NCBI GenBank assembly: GCA_034401135.1
Contig: JAWZSP010000006.1
Coordinates: forward strand, 3,968,001-4,032,000
DNA from: Volutella citrinella
Lineage: Eukaryota; Ascomycota; Sordariomycetes; Hypocreales; Nectriaceae
Direction of reading: 5' to 3'
Length of the DNA stretch: 64,000 bases
Numbering within the stretch: the stretch's first letter is position 1; the number at the start of each line of letters is the position of its first letter. Both the position numbers and the translations under genes were made by a program. This document shows, in pieces, positions 1-11,808 of the stretch. The notes beneath the pieces were generated by a model, which did not search any database, was not told the DNA's origin, and saw only the letters and a program-made list of their open reading frames with translations.

Positions 1-609
1 CCAGGGGCGAGGCCAGCCTCAAAAACGCCAAGAATGAAGCGAGCAGCGGCCAGGCCAGCAAAGTTGTGGACGGCCCCGAGGCACATGGAGATGGTACCCC
101 AGCTGCACAACAGAAAGGCAAACCACTTTCCAGGGCCGACGCGCTTAAGGAAGAAGTTGGACGGCGCTTCAAAGATGGTGTAGGCGATGAGAAAGACCAT
201 GAGGGCGATGACGTATTGCGTGTTGGTCATTTTCGTCTCCGACATCAGATCGTGGCCCAGCTCCTTATTCATGACCTTGGCGTTGCCGATGTTGGAGCGG
301 TCTAGGTAGGCAAGGAAGTACATCATGGCGCAAATGGGGATCAAGCGCATGTCCTGCTTGCGGAGGAGCGCCTTGTTAGCCTGGGAGCGTTCCTGGCCGA
401 TGAAGGCATCAACATGCGGAACGCCATCTGTGGCCTTGAGCTCGTCGTTTTGCTGCATGAAACGACTCATGTCAGTTGATGAGCCCGGAAGCAGCGCCGT
501 CGCTGTGGTGTGTTCAACAACTGACCTGTTCCATGTCTGACAGATGCCCGGAGCCGTGCTCCAAGTGCGATGCAGGGAATGTCTTCTCCTGAACTTGCGA
601 TGTGGCCAT
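1..609 (-). CDS. MFS transporter, DAL5/anion:cation symporter family (N-terminal part)
   Basis: Likely plasma-membrane symporter for a small organic anion such as a vitamin, allantoate or carboxylate; the substrate cannot be told from this fragment. Two exons fit: 526-609 (28 codons from the ATG at 609) and <1-452, joined across a 73-nt intron with a GTCAGT donor, a CTGAC branch site and a CAG acceptor. The exon 2 protein shows the family's first membrane segment with the signature LAYLDRSNIGNAK, a second segment ending in EAPSNFFLKRVGP, and RFILGVFEAGLAP at the edge. The remaining roughly 330 residues lie outside the window. An ATG at 470 is a tempting alternative start, but it falls inside the proposed intron. 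The gene is divergent from the Zn2Cys6 regulator at 1110, a common arrangement for a transporter and its regulator. Family assignment is firm, substrate unknown. Confidence 0.88.
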
Positions 610-1109
610 TTTTTTCTTCTTCCTTCGGCCCTGGCTGGCGACAGATTGGCAAAAGTAGGACGTATGTAGGATGTGAATAGAGGCTTGCGGAGGTGGAGGG
701 CGACTGGACCTGTTGGGGTGGAATGAAGAGAAAATGAACGATATTGCAACCATTTATATATCCACAAGCGTCAATGGCGGGACGATGGAAGCGCCAGCAG
801 TTCGTGCCCCAGGAATATGAGTCGGGGTCCCCGGAGAAGGCGGGGGGAGCCTTGTCAATGAGGTTTCGGTCGTTTGTCCGACGATGCATCATGGCTGAGC
901 GACGACCCCATGGGGAATGGGCACTGGGGTGGTCGTTGTGGGGTTTCAATTAGCTCCCCCGCACACACCAGAACGGCGTAAACCTTGTGCGGAGGGAGAC
1001 GGGGTAAGCGGCGGACAGAGTGCGAGGTAGCTAAATACAAGACCAGCCAGCGAACCCTCGCCAGCTGTCCGCCGTCGCATCGCCGTCGGGCCCGACAATG
1101 TAATTGATC
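610..1109. promoter_or_regulatory. Shared divergent promoter region
   Basis: This 500-bp stretch separates two divergent starts. A TATATAT box lies at 755-761, about 150 bp from the transporter start and about 350 bp from the regulator start. No coding exon is convincing here; the open frames are short and lack family features. Confidence 0.5.
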
Positions 1110-3269
1110 ATGCCATTGACGCAAGCACCACAAGAGCCGGCCTCTGACGACGCCGAGGGACACGGCCAAGACCAGTCACCAGTCCAGACGACCCGTCGCC
1201 CGGTGGCATGCCAACGATGTTTCGTGAGAAAGAAACGCTGCGATCGGGCTCTGCCCGTGTGCTCGCTATGCCGTGTAGCCGGCGAGCTATGCACGGCTTC
1301 AAGCGCCGAGGCAGGCATCGTCCGGGTCCAGGGCAGGGAGTTCACGCGCAAGGGCTACGTGACGGACTTGCTCGAGCAGATTGCCGCCCTAGAAGCACGG
1401 CTCGATGGTGCTGGAACCGGGCCCTCGACTGACAGCAATTCGACATCTGCTGCAGACGAGCCAGATGGACGGTCAAGACCCGCCGAGGCCGAGCTGCCCG
1501 CTGATCCGTCGTCGGTCCAGAAGCAAAGCCAGCCGGACGCAGAGCAGGCCAGTGCCCCGACGGCGGAGCCCCGGTGGCGACTCGAAGGGGCCGAGAGAAA
1601 CGTCGACCTGCTCTCCCGGAGCGCAATGGCCGAGCCGCGGGGCCGCGCCGGAGAGTTCCTGAAGCAGCTGTCGATGCCACGCGTCATCGCGGGCATCACC
1701 AGGACGTACGGCGGCAACCCGGAGGCGACCAAGGCCGTCAATTCTCTGTGGAACGGCATCTCGCAGTACATCCGGCACCCCGCCGGCCCAGTCCACCGGC
1801 TCCACGTCGAACCGGCTGAGGCTGACCGCGCTCTCGAGACATATCTCGACGTTGTCGACTTTCGCTTCCCCAGGTTGCCGGCCGCCAAGGTCAGGCTCGG
1901 ACTCAACTGTATCACGGCCCCCGACGATGGCGAGTACAGAAAGCATCTGGCCAAGGATCCAGCCCGCATTTTCATGGCCTACATGGTCATCGCAATCGTG
2001 CCCCTCGTCAGCGACCAGTATCCTCTGTCCGAAGGCTCATTTGTATCCATCCAACTGTTGGGCAAGTGCCTCAGGGTCCTAGATCGTGTCTTTCGGCAGG
2101 AGGATGGCGTTGATATCATCCAGTGTCTCCATCTTCTCGCCATCTTCTCTCTCCACTGCTCAGCGGCCGGCTCGGCGTGGCACCTCATCGGATTTGCCAT
2201 GAACAAGTGTGTCGCTCTCGGCTACCACCGCGAGCGATCGACTGCGAGCCCCGACTCAGGGGAATTGGAACAGCGCCGGTGGGCATTCTGGAGCTGCTAC
2301 CACCTAGACCGCCTCCTCTGCTCGGCCCTGGGCCGCCCGTGCTCCATCGACGATAGGTTCATAACGGTGCTGCTGCCTGGGGATCTCAATACTCTGTCCT
2401 CACCGGGGCCTTGTTTGAAGGACTCCTTCAGTATTCATCTGTTCCGTTACGACCAGTTACTCTCGTTGGCCATCCTCAAGGGCTCAACCGAGACGTTTGA
2501 TCAGCTCTGCGGACGCATCCTGCAATGGCGCATGTCGCAACCATCCGATACCGAGCCCGGAACGCGAGAGACCTATCTCTACCAGACATCGCTGTACAAC
2601 ACCCTGATGCTAAGAGTCGCCATTCGGGAGGTCGTTTCTTCATTCACATTTTGTGCCTCCGGGGTTGCGTCGTATGTCCAAAGGAACCGTGCCGAAGCGG
2701 CCAGTGGCGACCCCGAAGACATAATCCAGAGCCAACGAGCATTGATCCAGCACATTAAGCTCCTGCAAATTTGTTCGGCGGTATGTCGAAGCATTGACAG
2801 AAGTCGAATGACGGGGCGCCACTACCTTTCCCTGATTACAGGATACAGCTCGTTCGCTATGGCTCTCGCCGCGCTGTATCATCGAGCCGTCCGTGGAGGA
2901 GCCAGTGAGCCTGATATCGAGTACCGGCAAAGGGATCTGAGCCTGCAGCGCGCAGCAGATGCACAGGTTCTGATTGACGGTTCCATTCTAGGCCCCCCCA
3001 GATGTGTCTCTGGCCCAAACTGCCATTCTGTGGCTGACATCGTCGCCATCAGTTGTCAAAAGCTAGAGATTGTTGGACGCCAGTTTCCAAGGATGTATGA
3101 CTACAAGCAGATTATCTCGCATCTTTGGAGACGCCAAAGCCTAGGATGGCAGGCGAGCGTATCTCCGGGGATACGAAATGCCGATGAGATGGTCGGGACG
3201 ATAGGGCCGGTGCCACTAAGACAGCTGGCTTATGCGATTATCTTCATGATTGAGAAGACCAGTGGCTAA
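1110..3269 (+). CDS. Zn(II)2Cys6 fungal-specific transcription factor
   Basis: Predicted nuclear DNA-binding regulator of 719 residues in one exon. The binuclear zinc cluster lies at about residues 34-62, with spacing C-X2-C-X6-C-X6-C-X2-C-X6-C. It is followed by a short predicted coiled coil (YVTDLLEQIAALEARL) and an acidic, Ser/Pro-rich linker. The middle part, about residues 230-480, has the look of the fungal-specific transcription factor domain (PF04082), including FRFPRLPAAKVRLGLNC and WSCYHLDRLLCSALGRPCSI. An open frame begins six bases earlier at a TTG, but the first ATG is at 1110. No intron is needed. The divergent neighbour is a DAL5-type transporter, so local regulation of that transporter is a reasonable inference but not shown. 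Confidence 0.9.
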   Translation: MPLTQAPQEPASDDAEGHGQDQSPVQTTRRPVACQRCFVRKKRCDRALPVCSLCRVAGELCTASSAEAGIVRVQGREFTRKGYVTDLLEQIAALEARLDGAGTGPSTDSNSTSAADEPDGRSRPAEAELPADPSSVQKQSQPDAEQASAPTAEPRWRLEGAERNVDLLSRSAMAEPRGRAGEFLKQLSMPRVIAGITRTYGGNPEATKAVNSLWNGISQYIRHPAGPVHRLHVEPAEADRALETYLDVVDFRFPRLPAAKVRLGLNCITAPDDGEYRKHLAKDPARIFMAYMVIAIVPLVSDQYPLSEGSFVSIQLLGKCLRVLDRVFRQEDGVDIIQCLHLLAIFSLHCSAAGSAWHLIGFAMNKCVALGYHRERSTASPDSGELEQRRWAFWSCYHLDRLLCSALGRPCSIDDRFITVLLPGDLNTLSSPGPCLKDSFSIHLFRYDQLLSLAILKGSTETFDQLCGRILQWRMSQPSDTEPGTRETYLYQTSLYNTLMLRVAIREVVSSFTFCASGVASYVQRNRAEAASGDPEDIIQSQRALIQHIKLLQICSAVCRSIDRSRMTGRHYLSLITGYSSFAMALAALYHRAVRGGASEPDIEYRQRDLSLQRAADAQVLIDGSILGPPRCVSGPNCHSVADIVAISCQKLEIVGRQFPRMYDYKQIISHLWRRQSLGWQASVSPGIRNADEMVGTIGPVPLRQLAYAIIFMIEKTSG

Positions 3270-3784
3270 GCGTCTCCCTGGCTGGTGAGTCAAAACTCTT
3301 CAACAAAGGACGTTGTCGCCCCAGAACCCGTTGTGGTCGGATGTCACCATGATGCGATGCAGGGTCTTTGCGCCCATCTGCTTGACCACGGCGTCATATC
3401 ACACAACCAGATAGTACACAAGCCAAGGCGGCCGGCCGAAATTCCAACGTATCGCTTTCAGATCGCGAGCGAATAGTTTTCAATGTGTATAAAAGAAATA
3501 TTGGCCCCTTACCCTAGACCCTCCCTCGGTTTGCCCGTAATTTTCTGGTTTGTCATCACATTGAACAGCCAAAAGTGACAATACCATGATTCCAATTCAA
3601 GAAGGGGTTGGTGATTGTAACGCGGTGCTGCATATTCTGTTACATTGAGTGTTGACGTGAGCAACTGGGGATGGCAAATGCCCTCCAGTCAGAGAACGGC
3701 CTGTCTGTGGACGATAGGCAAAAATTCACAACATGGACAAAAAAGAAAGCCGCGCATTTGCTCGTTTCATTGTAATATAGGAAC
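3270..3784. other. Intergenic, no gene seen
   Basis: About 515 bp between the regulator stop and the tRNA. Only short frames without family features are present. It probably holds the regulator's 3' untranslated region and the tRNA's downstream flank. Confidence 0.5.
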
Positions 3785-3879
3785 AGCCCGACGTGGGGGT
3801 CGAACCCACAGCCTTGAGATTGATTTCAGAATCGTGTACTCATAAGAGTCTCACGCTCTACCGATTGAGCTAGCCGGGC
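3785..3879 (-). tRNA. tRNA-Lys(CTT): tRNA-Lys (CTT anticodon) with intron
   Basis: The reverse strand folds as a full cloverleaf. The 7-bp acceptor stem is GCCCGGC paired with GTCGGGC, with one G-T pair. The D arm is GCTC/GAGC, the anticodon stem TGAGA/TCTCA around CT-CTT-A, and the T arm GTGGG-TTCGACC-CCCAC. An intron of about 22 nt sits one base after the anticodon, the canonical place for eukaryotic tRNA introns. No CCA is encoded, as expected for a nuclear gene. The base after the acceptor stem would be T. Confidence 0.93.
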
Positions 3880-4137
3880 GAGGCTCATGTTGTTGGAATC
3901 GGACGTTGCAAACTCTGCTCATGCGCCATTGGGCTAGTCAGGTGGAGAAATCGCGGCGACGGAACCACATGTGGGATGTGGGCCTGCGAAATGGTCAAAT
4001 GGTGAGTTGGACGACCCAGATGGATGGTCGTTGCTCGCTCGCTTTTTCTGGTATCAATATCCAATGCCGGTCTCGTAAAAGAATAAAACTGCCTCTCTCT
4101 CGCCGTAGGATCACCCTGGCGAAACCTGGTCTCCTTG

Positions 4138-5697
4138 CTACGCTCGCTCAGCTTCCTTCTTGCGCTGCTCCTCCTCGAGAATCTCGCGCTGGCGGGCGGC
4201 CGCTTCGACTCCGGCCTTGACACCCTTCTTGCGTTGTCGCTCCTCGTACATGTCGCGGCTGCGCATGATGCGCTGGACGATCTCGCCGGCATTCACGTGG
4301 CTGAACTTGTGCTCTCCTATCTCCTTGTAGATGCCCATGGCTTTGGGTGCGGTGTACGGGTCGTAGGTCAGCGGTATGAAGGCCGTAGGACCGTGATAGA
4401 CGATGTCGGGGGTGCCGCGCGGCAGCGAGGTGAGATATGACTTGGTGGGCGTGAAAGGGGCGCCAAAGACAACCTCGTTGATATACTAAAAACCGTCAGT
4501 GCTTGCATCGAGCCAAAAGCAGACCCAACGAACCTTGCATTGGAGAACACAGAGACCGCGCTCGAAAATGTTCATGATGGGGTAGTTGACGCCCTTCCAC
4601 TGGTTGATGACCTCGTCGTCGTGCACACCAACCACGACATAGGCTGGGCCGTAGTCCTCGCCCTTGCCTTTGCGCTCGTTGACTGCCTGCTCATCAAACC
4701 AGCCATCCTTGCGCGCCAGCTCGTTCTCAGCCTCGAGCACTTGGCGCAGAAACTCAATGTGACCGCTGGAGAACAAGTCATACCCACCATCGACGTACAC
4801 AACGCGCTGGCCGGGTTTGGGCCCAGGACCAGCAATCAGCTGGCGGAACTCGCCCTTCTCCTCGGCCGTGTCTTCAGCCTTTGCGGTGCCGGAGGCGTTC
4901 CAGGTCCAGACCTCGGCGCCGGGCGCCAGGCCGGAGGCGTCGGTGGCATAGAGACGCAGGCGCTCCGTCATGGCCTTGCCGAGCTCGACACGTTCCTCCT
5001 CAGTGCCATCGCCCTCCTGGCCGGCGAGCTTGGCAGGGAGCGACTTGATGAAGTGCGTGCGGGTGCAGAGCAGCATGCGACCGACGAGGTCGGTGGTGGA
5101 GATGCCGGGGGAGCGCTTGACAACCTTGAATCGGCCGGCCTCCTTGACGAAGCGGTAGCAGTCATTGCCGTCGCTGTCCGAGGTGATGTCGTCGCCGTGG
5201 ACAACATATTGGCAGCCGTAGTGGCTGATGTAAGGGAGGAAGGTGACGTAGGGCGCGTGGCCAATGGAGCGGGTGACCCATCGACAGGCGTTTGTAGCGG
5301 CGAGCCTGTCATGATGCGATGCATCAGGTGTAAGCTGACTGCCCTTGTTTATACGCCTTGGTCTTAGCGGTGAAAGGAGGATCGGTACCGTTCTTCGAGG
5401 TTCATGACAGTGGGGCCCTTGTTGGCGAGGATGTCCTCGTCGGAGTGCACGCCGGCATACAGCTCTGTGCCTAGCTGGCGGGCCTGGACAATGGCACCGG
5501 CATGGCCTGGTGATGTTGAGGATATGTTAGTTTGGGTTTGTTTCGGGCGGAAGAGATGGGGACTAACCGTGGTGGAAGAAGTCAAAGCAGCCGTCAACCC
5601 AGATGCGGCCATCGAGTAACTCTGGGGCGGGAGGTCCTTCCAGAGGGAAGCCCTCTTCAGAGTAGGTGATGGTGGGGTTGGGGGTTGACGACGACAT
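4138..5697 (-). CDS. ECT1: Ethanolamine-phosphate cytidylyltransferase
   Basis: Makes CDP-ethanolamine from CTP and phosphoethanolamine, the middle step of the Kennedy pathway to phosphatidylethanolamine. Four exons fit: 5568-5697, 5389-5506, 4534-5305 and 4138-4485, giving 455 residues, the usual size for this enzyme. All joins keep phase; the introns are 61, 83 and 48 nt. The protein has the two nucleotidyltransferase repeats of the family. The first has HHGH at 42-45 after VDGCFDFF and the pattern RSPGISTTDLVGRML; the second has SSGHIEFLRQ and then ERGLCVLQCKYINEVVFGAP. The C-terminus is a charged, probably helical Glu/Lys/Arg/Ala-rich tail. The whole first catalytic motif forms only when exons 1 and 2 are joined, which supports the start at 5697. 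Confidence 0.96.
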
Positions 5698-7286
5698 GGT
5701 GTGATGTGCTGTCGGGTGCCGTGGGAGGCTCTGCTAGGTATGCGGCTGTGGGAGAGTGCGGGAGAAGCTCAGTCCAGGGGGAGCTGGAGCTATGTCGGAT
5801 TGGTGGGCTGTCGGCTCCGAGGAGAAGGAAGGTCGAGAACAAGCAAGCAGTGCGTGCGATTGCCACGTGGGGGTTGGCAGATTTGATGCTACCGTGCTTT
5901 CAACGAACTCGGCGATCCGTGGGCCCAGTCGATATGGATTTGGACGAGGGTGTGGATGGGATGTGGGAGCAACAACTAGCGGGACAATAGAGTTGAGGAA
6001 TCCTGAGGATATCAGATGAGGTAGTGGTGTTGCTACCGTTGCCGCTGCGGGGCACAGCACTCTGTTGGGGCCATGGAGCAGCACAGCGGCAAGAGCTGGC
6101 GGGGAGGGGACAGCTTTCTTCTTTGGGCCAGCTCCCCGCCAGTGCTGTTGGGCCTAGGGGCCATGGTGGTAACGGAGAGTTCTGATTGGCTGCGTGCCTG
6201 GCCAACAGCCCCGCGGTGCCTGGTTCACATGTTCGCGGGCGGTCTACAGTGCTAATCTAATCGCTCACAGCTCCCTGGGCCCCTAGTGTCGGGGAGGGAC
6301 ACCTTAAACGTGCATGAATGGCATGGGATGGCAACAATTTTAAAGTCATTTCGTCGGCCTTCATGCTTAAAATCTGGCCACGGCCAAGACCAGCCAGCTC
6401 CACCAGAGGCACGTTTTCCCTTCCTTTCCTAATTCTCTCTCGTCGCCGTTGGCTATTTACCTTCATGAAGCTTAAATAGAAGCGCCGAACAATACGCGGT
6501 AGCGGCTCCTCGAGTCAGTGCGCCACCGAGAAGCCTCTCCCGTCCTGGGCTTGAACTTGGTCGCACTACGGGAGTGCAGTGACATACATGTGCCCAACTA
6601 CGTCAACCACAACCAACTCCCACGGCCCGCATCGGACGCGTCCCGGCCGGTTTTGCCAGATTGCGATCTAGCTCCGGACGTCCGTCCTTGCTCGGCGGCG
6701 CCATGTCGACTTTCTCTCACCGAATACTCGGCTGCTTCCACCACTCTCCGGGGCTCCCGCTCCACCCTGGCCCGGCCACGTTGCCCATCGATTGGCCGCT
6801 GTCTTCCCCAGACGGCCGGGACTCATGCCCTGGGCCCTCTCTTGGCACCGGCGCAGCATAGGCGGGTTCAAGATTCGAGATGAGCCAACCATTTGAGGTA
6901 ACAAACTGCAATCCCACCCAAGTCAGCAGCAGATACGAAGAGGAAAAAACCTATCGAGCCCGCTCCATCGGACGGTTCATACCATCGGGATGGAGACGCC
7001 GTTGGTTCCTGCATCTCTGGGCTCTTGGCTCGACCACGACGGTTCAGGCCGTTCCCTGCACATGGCCGGCCCATGCCTCTTCCAGAAGGGCCTTGTGTGC
7101 CTGACAGATTGAACATTGAGAGCACTGTGGATGCAGTGCGCCCGCAAGGTCAGTTGCAGGATTGACTTAAAAAGATGATATGCCCGTCCCGTCTCCCTCG
7201 GTCCTCTCTTGTTCTGGCCAGGCTTCCGACCTCCGTCATTCGTTCACTCGTACACCAGCCCCAACACCCCAGTCACTCTTTCAACC
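5698..7286. other. Intergenic between ECT1 and the histidine phosphatase
   Basis: About 1.6 kb shared upstream DNA of two divergent genes. Several frames of 60-120 codons occur on both strands but overlap each other and show no domain or splice logic. No gene can be supported. Confidence 0.5.
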
Positions 7287-8769
7287 ATGAAGCTGTCCGT
7301 TCTCTCCGCCGTCGCCCTGGCCGTCCCGGCTCTGGCCCATCCCACCTCTTACACGGGCAAGGACATCAAGTACTCTCCTGTCCCCGATGTCTTCATGCAA
7401 GACGACCCGGCCACCAACCCCTCCGGCTTTGACTATGTAAGAAGATTTGGCAAACTAGACTTGAGCTTGAATCAACCTTGACTAACACTCCTAGGCCCAA
7501 TGGAACTTTGGCCTGCTCAACGTCACGTACCCTAGTGACCCCAAGGGCAAGGACGGCAAGAAGACCCAGTGGGAGCGATTCGAGCGTTATGTCAAGTACC
7601 TCAACAAGAACGCCCCCGAGGGCACCTGGTACAAGGTCCTCGTCATGGGCCGCCACGGCGAGGGCTGGCACAACGCCGCCGAGTCGTTCTACGGCACTCC
7701 CGCCTGGAACGTAAGTCTCATCGCCTACACGATGCATGACATGGTGTATCGTGATACGTGCTAACGCTTGGATGAATAGTGCTACTGGGCCGTCCAGGAA
7801 GGTAACGGCACTGCTGTCTGGGCCGACGCCCTCCTGACCCCGGCCGGCGAGGCCGAGGCCTTCAAGGCCAATGCCTACTTCAAGACTCGCTTCCAGGAGC
7901 ACGGCATGCCCTACTTCCAGTCCTACTACGTGTCCCCCCTGTCCCGCTGCGTCATCACGGCTCAGGAGACCTTTGGCGACATTGACATGCCTAAGAAGCG
8001 TCGCTACCTGCCCATCGTCAAGGAGGGCCTGCGCGAGGGCATTACGGTGCACACGTGCAACCGCCGCTCGTCCAAGGACAAGATCGCCAGCCTGGTCCCC
8101 GAGATCAAGTTCGAGAAGGGCTTCACCAAGAACGACGAGCTGTGGCGCGAGACGGAGAACGAGACTGGTGAGGCTCAAGGCCTCCGATCCAAGCAGCTGC
8201 TCGACGACGTCTTCACCAGCGACGACGCCGAGTGGATCAGTTTCACCGCACACTCGGGTCAGATCACCAAGATCCTCGCCTCGCTCAACCACCGCGCCTT
8301 CCGCCTCGCCACCGGCCAGATCATCCCCGTCCTCGTCAAGGCCGAGCTGATCCCCGAGCAGCCCGCCATCAGCATCATCGACCACGTCGTTTCCTCCACC
8401 TGCCAGGCTCCCCCCATCACCTCCGATGCCCGCGGCTGCGTCTGCGCCGGCACCACGAGCACCCTGGCCTCCAACACTGCCACGGCCACCACCGAGGCGA
8501 CCACCGAGGCCACCGCCACCGGCTCTGCCTCCGAGACTACCAACGAGACTGCCTCTGACTCGGCCTCGGCCACCGGCAGCTCCCAGACCCAGGCTACCGC
8601 CACTGGGACTGCCACGGAGACTGCCACGGAGACTGGAACTCAGACCCAGGCCACCACCGGTGCTGCCGACTCTACCACCACTGCTCCCCCAAGCACCATC
8701 ACCTCTGCTGACTCCTCGGCCACCACCATGACCACCAAGAAGTCTCCCTGCAAGCCCAAGCAGCACTAA
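7287..8769 (+). CDS. Secreted histidine phosphatase (phosphoglycerate-mutase fold) with Thr/Ser-rich tail
   Basis: Probable extracellular or wall-associated phosphatase of the histidine phosphatase superfamily; the substrate is not evident. Exons 7287-7436, 7495-7710 and 7780-8769 give 451 residues. Residues 1-17 form a signal peptide ending in ALA. The catalytic motif is MGRHGEGWHNAAE at about 102-114, with His in the position that is phosphorylated. A second His in FTAHSGQ, near residue 285, matches the conserved downstream catalytic histidine. The last 95 or so residues are a low-complexity Thr/Ala/Ser/Glu stretch, expected to be O-glycosylated, ending in a Lys-rich peptide. No hydrophobic GPI-type tail follows, so a soluble or wall-bound form is more likely than a GPI anchor. 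Both introns have GTAAG donors. Confidence 0.88.
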
Positions 8770-11700
8770 GCGACATGGTGGGTGGATAGATTATTATTAG
8801 CTTTAATTCTATAATAATAATTCCAGCTCTTCCGAGCACTTTGTACAAAGAGGCAATTGTTACAAAACCGAAGCACAGGTCAATAAGTGATTATTCGCTA
8901 TTCGGGACGCCTAATCTGCCCATGATATGTTGTGTTGATGCAACCTAGTTTGGGGGCTGATACATGTCGGGAGTGAATATTGACGCATACAGCTTGCGCA
9001 AAGTTGTTTCGGGGACGCAAGGTTGAATGAGGAGCGACTCCATCAACTGGAGCTCGACCTATCGACCTAGCCGCACCCGCACATCAGAAAATGACTTGAA
9101 TAAACTTAGTGATCAGAGCTTATCCGTCGGGATCGTCATTTGGCAATTCAACCTAACAATCTTGCTCCTGCTGCCGAGGTAATCACCAAGTAATAGAAGT
9201 TGATGCTTGACCCCGAAAGGCAGCACGCCTGTGGTATCGCTTCATCCACTGTAGCAAACATCTCACTAGGGTAGCTCATGTTCGCCAAATTGACGCGGTA
9301 AACTAAATTCTTACCTGTCTGTAGACACTGCTTGCTGTTTCGTGACCCAAGACACTCAGATAATCGTCATGCGCGAGTCTCTCGATAAGTGCATCATTCC
9401 TTTGAAGTGTGGGACATCTCTACTCGACAACCCGGACACTATGCTCTGGAAGACGCTACCCGAATCGGGACCAACAACAGTATCGACAGCCCTTGGTCTA
9501 TCATAGATCATTGTGACCTCTGTCAAGGTTGAGATGCCGCTCATGGTCACTCAGTTCACTATTCTGTGCCCACTTACGATTGAGAGCTGGAAATGACCCA
9601 CATCCTATCTTACCAAGGTGAAGCGTGAGAGGGACGGCAATCTATACAACGTGGCGGTGAGCCATGTCAGGTAGTAACATGACTTCTTTCCGCCCATCTA
9701 GAAGGGGAGGGGACTTGATGGTATGCTCAAGGAAGGGCCTGCGAGTGATTGCTAGTTTGAATGACCAAGCAACATAAAAAACCCACCACTCATTGTTCTA
9801 GCACATATTCGCTAATGCATCCACTTAGCTACAGTGGTCGCAGCACCAGGAATCGTGGAGAGGCACAAGAGGTCCCAATTGAAGATCATGGCACGAAGTC
9901 CGTCGACTCAGGTCGGTCAGATGAGGGCGCTCACGAGATAATAGCAGGGGAACGGAACATGGAGACGGGCAATGATGTCATCATAGGCAGTTACCACTGC
10001 AAAATAACAACGATGATCTGCCAGCAATTACCATGTTTAAAGTGATTGATGCACAATCCCAGTTCTTGGGTGAAGGGTGATGGCTTGTGCGTATATACGC
10101 ACCCCTCGGCGCTGGGAATACCCCACAGCAAGGGGCTCGTAGGCCAGGGGCCAGGGGGAGGCAGGTGCGACCCACGGACCCTCCTCAATCTTAAGGCTGG
10201 CGTCGCTTGCTGCTAGCGCTGCTAGCCATGACACCGTTGGCACGCGGGTGCACGCGCCTGACAGTGACCGGTCGCGGCTGCCCTGGACCTGGGCTTGATA
10301 AATTTCCCCTGACGAGGGGCAGAAGTGAGGAAGCGGTGGATAATCAAGACTGCTGCTGCCGATGTCCGGAGTAATTACGGCGTGCAACCGCTCGTACCTG
10401 CCAGGACAGAGGGAAGCGATACCTTCGTCATGCAATGGCACCTGCCTCTGTGACGATGAGCGTGCGCTTGCCGCAAGGTGAACGCTTGGTCTAATGTGAT
10501 GATATTGCGCTCAAGATGGCGGTGACGGCATCGCCAATCCACTTGGCGTACAATGCATCAATCGAATCGTATCGTGCTAGTACTATGTAATTGATTACGA
10601 GCAACCACAATTGCACTTGGGGTTTGACGGCCGCAGCCTCCAAGCAAGCCACAGCCAGTCAGCCAACCAGCATCACGCAGTATCTTGCGGGCAAACAGCT
10701 CGCTTCGGAGAAGAACTCAGGGGAGCAGCCGCGTGGGGCTGTGAATGGCACGTTGAGAGAACAGCCTGGTGTCTTGCCAGCAGGGGAGATCTCGTGCTTG
10801 CTGTGAGGCTGCATATTACTCCATGCGGGCGTCGTGGTTCATCTTGTTTTTCTAAGGTTATTACTTGGGGTGCTATACAGTACATGACAGTTTGGCTCAC
10901 CCTCACAACTCCCATACACAAAATACCGTGGGAAGGTACCGCTCAACAAGGAGTTACGGCAGCCGCACACTAAGCAACTTTAGGCCCAGCGCCCCGCGTG
11001 CGACCTCACCCGGAGGCCACAGCTGCATCTCATCTGCATCCACAATCCATCCCGCCCGTCCGCTCTCCGACTGCGCGTCTGCTCTGGTCTGCCTGTGTTG
11101 TCTCCGTGTCTATCGAACTATCCTCGTCTCTCAGTCTCCGCGACGCTCGTGATTCCTCCGCCTCTCTCTGGTGATTCGGCTTCTGCCGTGTTGCAAAGAC
11201 CTGTGTCTGTCTGTAAGTCTGATTGGTGCCCTGCCCTTCCTTCGTCTACCCTGCCACTTTTCTGTGACGCTTCCCCGTCGCGCCTCCATCCACAGTGGAG
11301 GATCAGGGGTCGCACGCGCACCACCCGTCGCCCGCCACAGGCACGCGCACGCACGCAAAGAAGAACCCCCCAGGACAGTCCAGTCAGGATCCAAGACGGA
11401 ACAAATCAACAAATGACAGCAATTGACGCTCCGTGTCTCCCAGGCTGAAACGAAACACCATCGCACCACACACAGAGCTGCAAAAGCCCGCGCTCTTATC
11501 CCCTTCCTCCTCTTCCTTTCCCTCCCCTCGCCTACTGCCGCAGCCTTCTCCCTCCGTCTACCCCCAAGGCCCCGGCTCCAATCGCCTGCAACGCCGCACA
11601 CCCCCCCTTCTTCGAGCTTGGGCGATCCATCCCCTTTCTACTAGTAATACTCACGCGTGCTCCCACTCTGCTTCAAATCTCAGCTTCAAACCCTCGCGAA

Positions 11701-11808
11701 CACCTTCGAGCCCCCGACCTACCGACCTTGCTCGCCCACGTTCGAACCTCCAAGAATACCTGCGACCGTTCCTCAACTTCAACAAGGGCCAACCCCTGAC
11801 TAGCCAAT
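8770..11808. other. Long intergenic region and ARF6 leader
   Basis: Three kilobases without a supported gene. 8770-10000 is visibly richer in A and T than the flanking genes and broken by stops. A 94-codon frame at 9761 has no recognisable feature. From about 11000 the sequence becomes pyrimidine-rich, as in long fungal leaders. A GTAAGT at 11213 and an AG at about 11419 could bound a leader intron of ARF6. Confidence 0.45.

Noticed and set aside
4540..5367. 275-codon frame on the plus strand
   Set aside because: Antisense to ECT1 exons; the real gene has both HxGH motifs.
7393..8766. 457-codon frame on the minus strand
   Set aside because: Fully antisense to the histidine phosphatase and crosses its introns; Gly/Leu/Val repetitive shadow of the Thr-rich tail.
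9761..10045. 94-codon frame in the ARF6 upstream spacer
   Set aside because: Polar composition without a domain, in a stop-rich, AT-leaning stretch.
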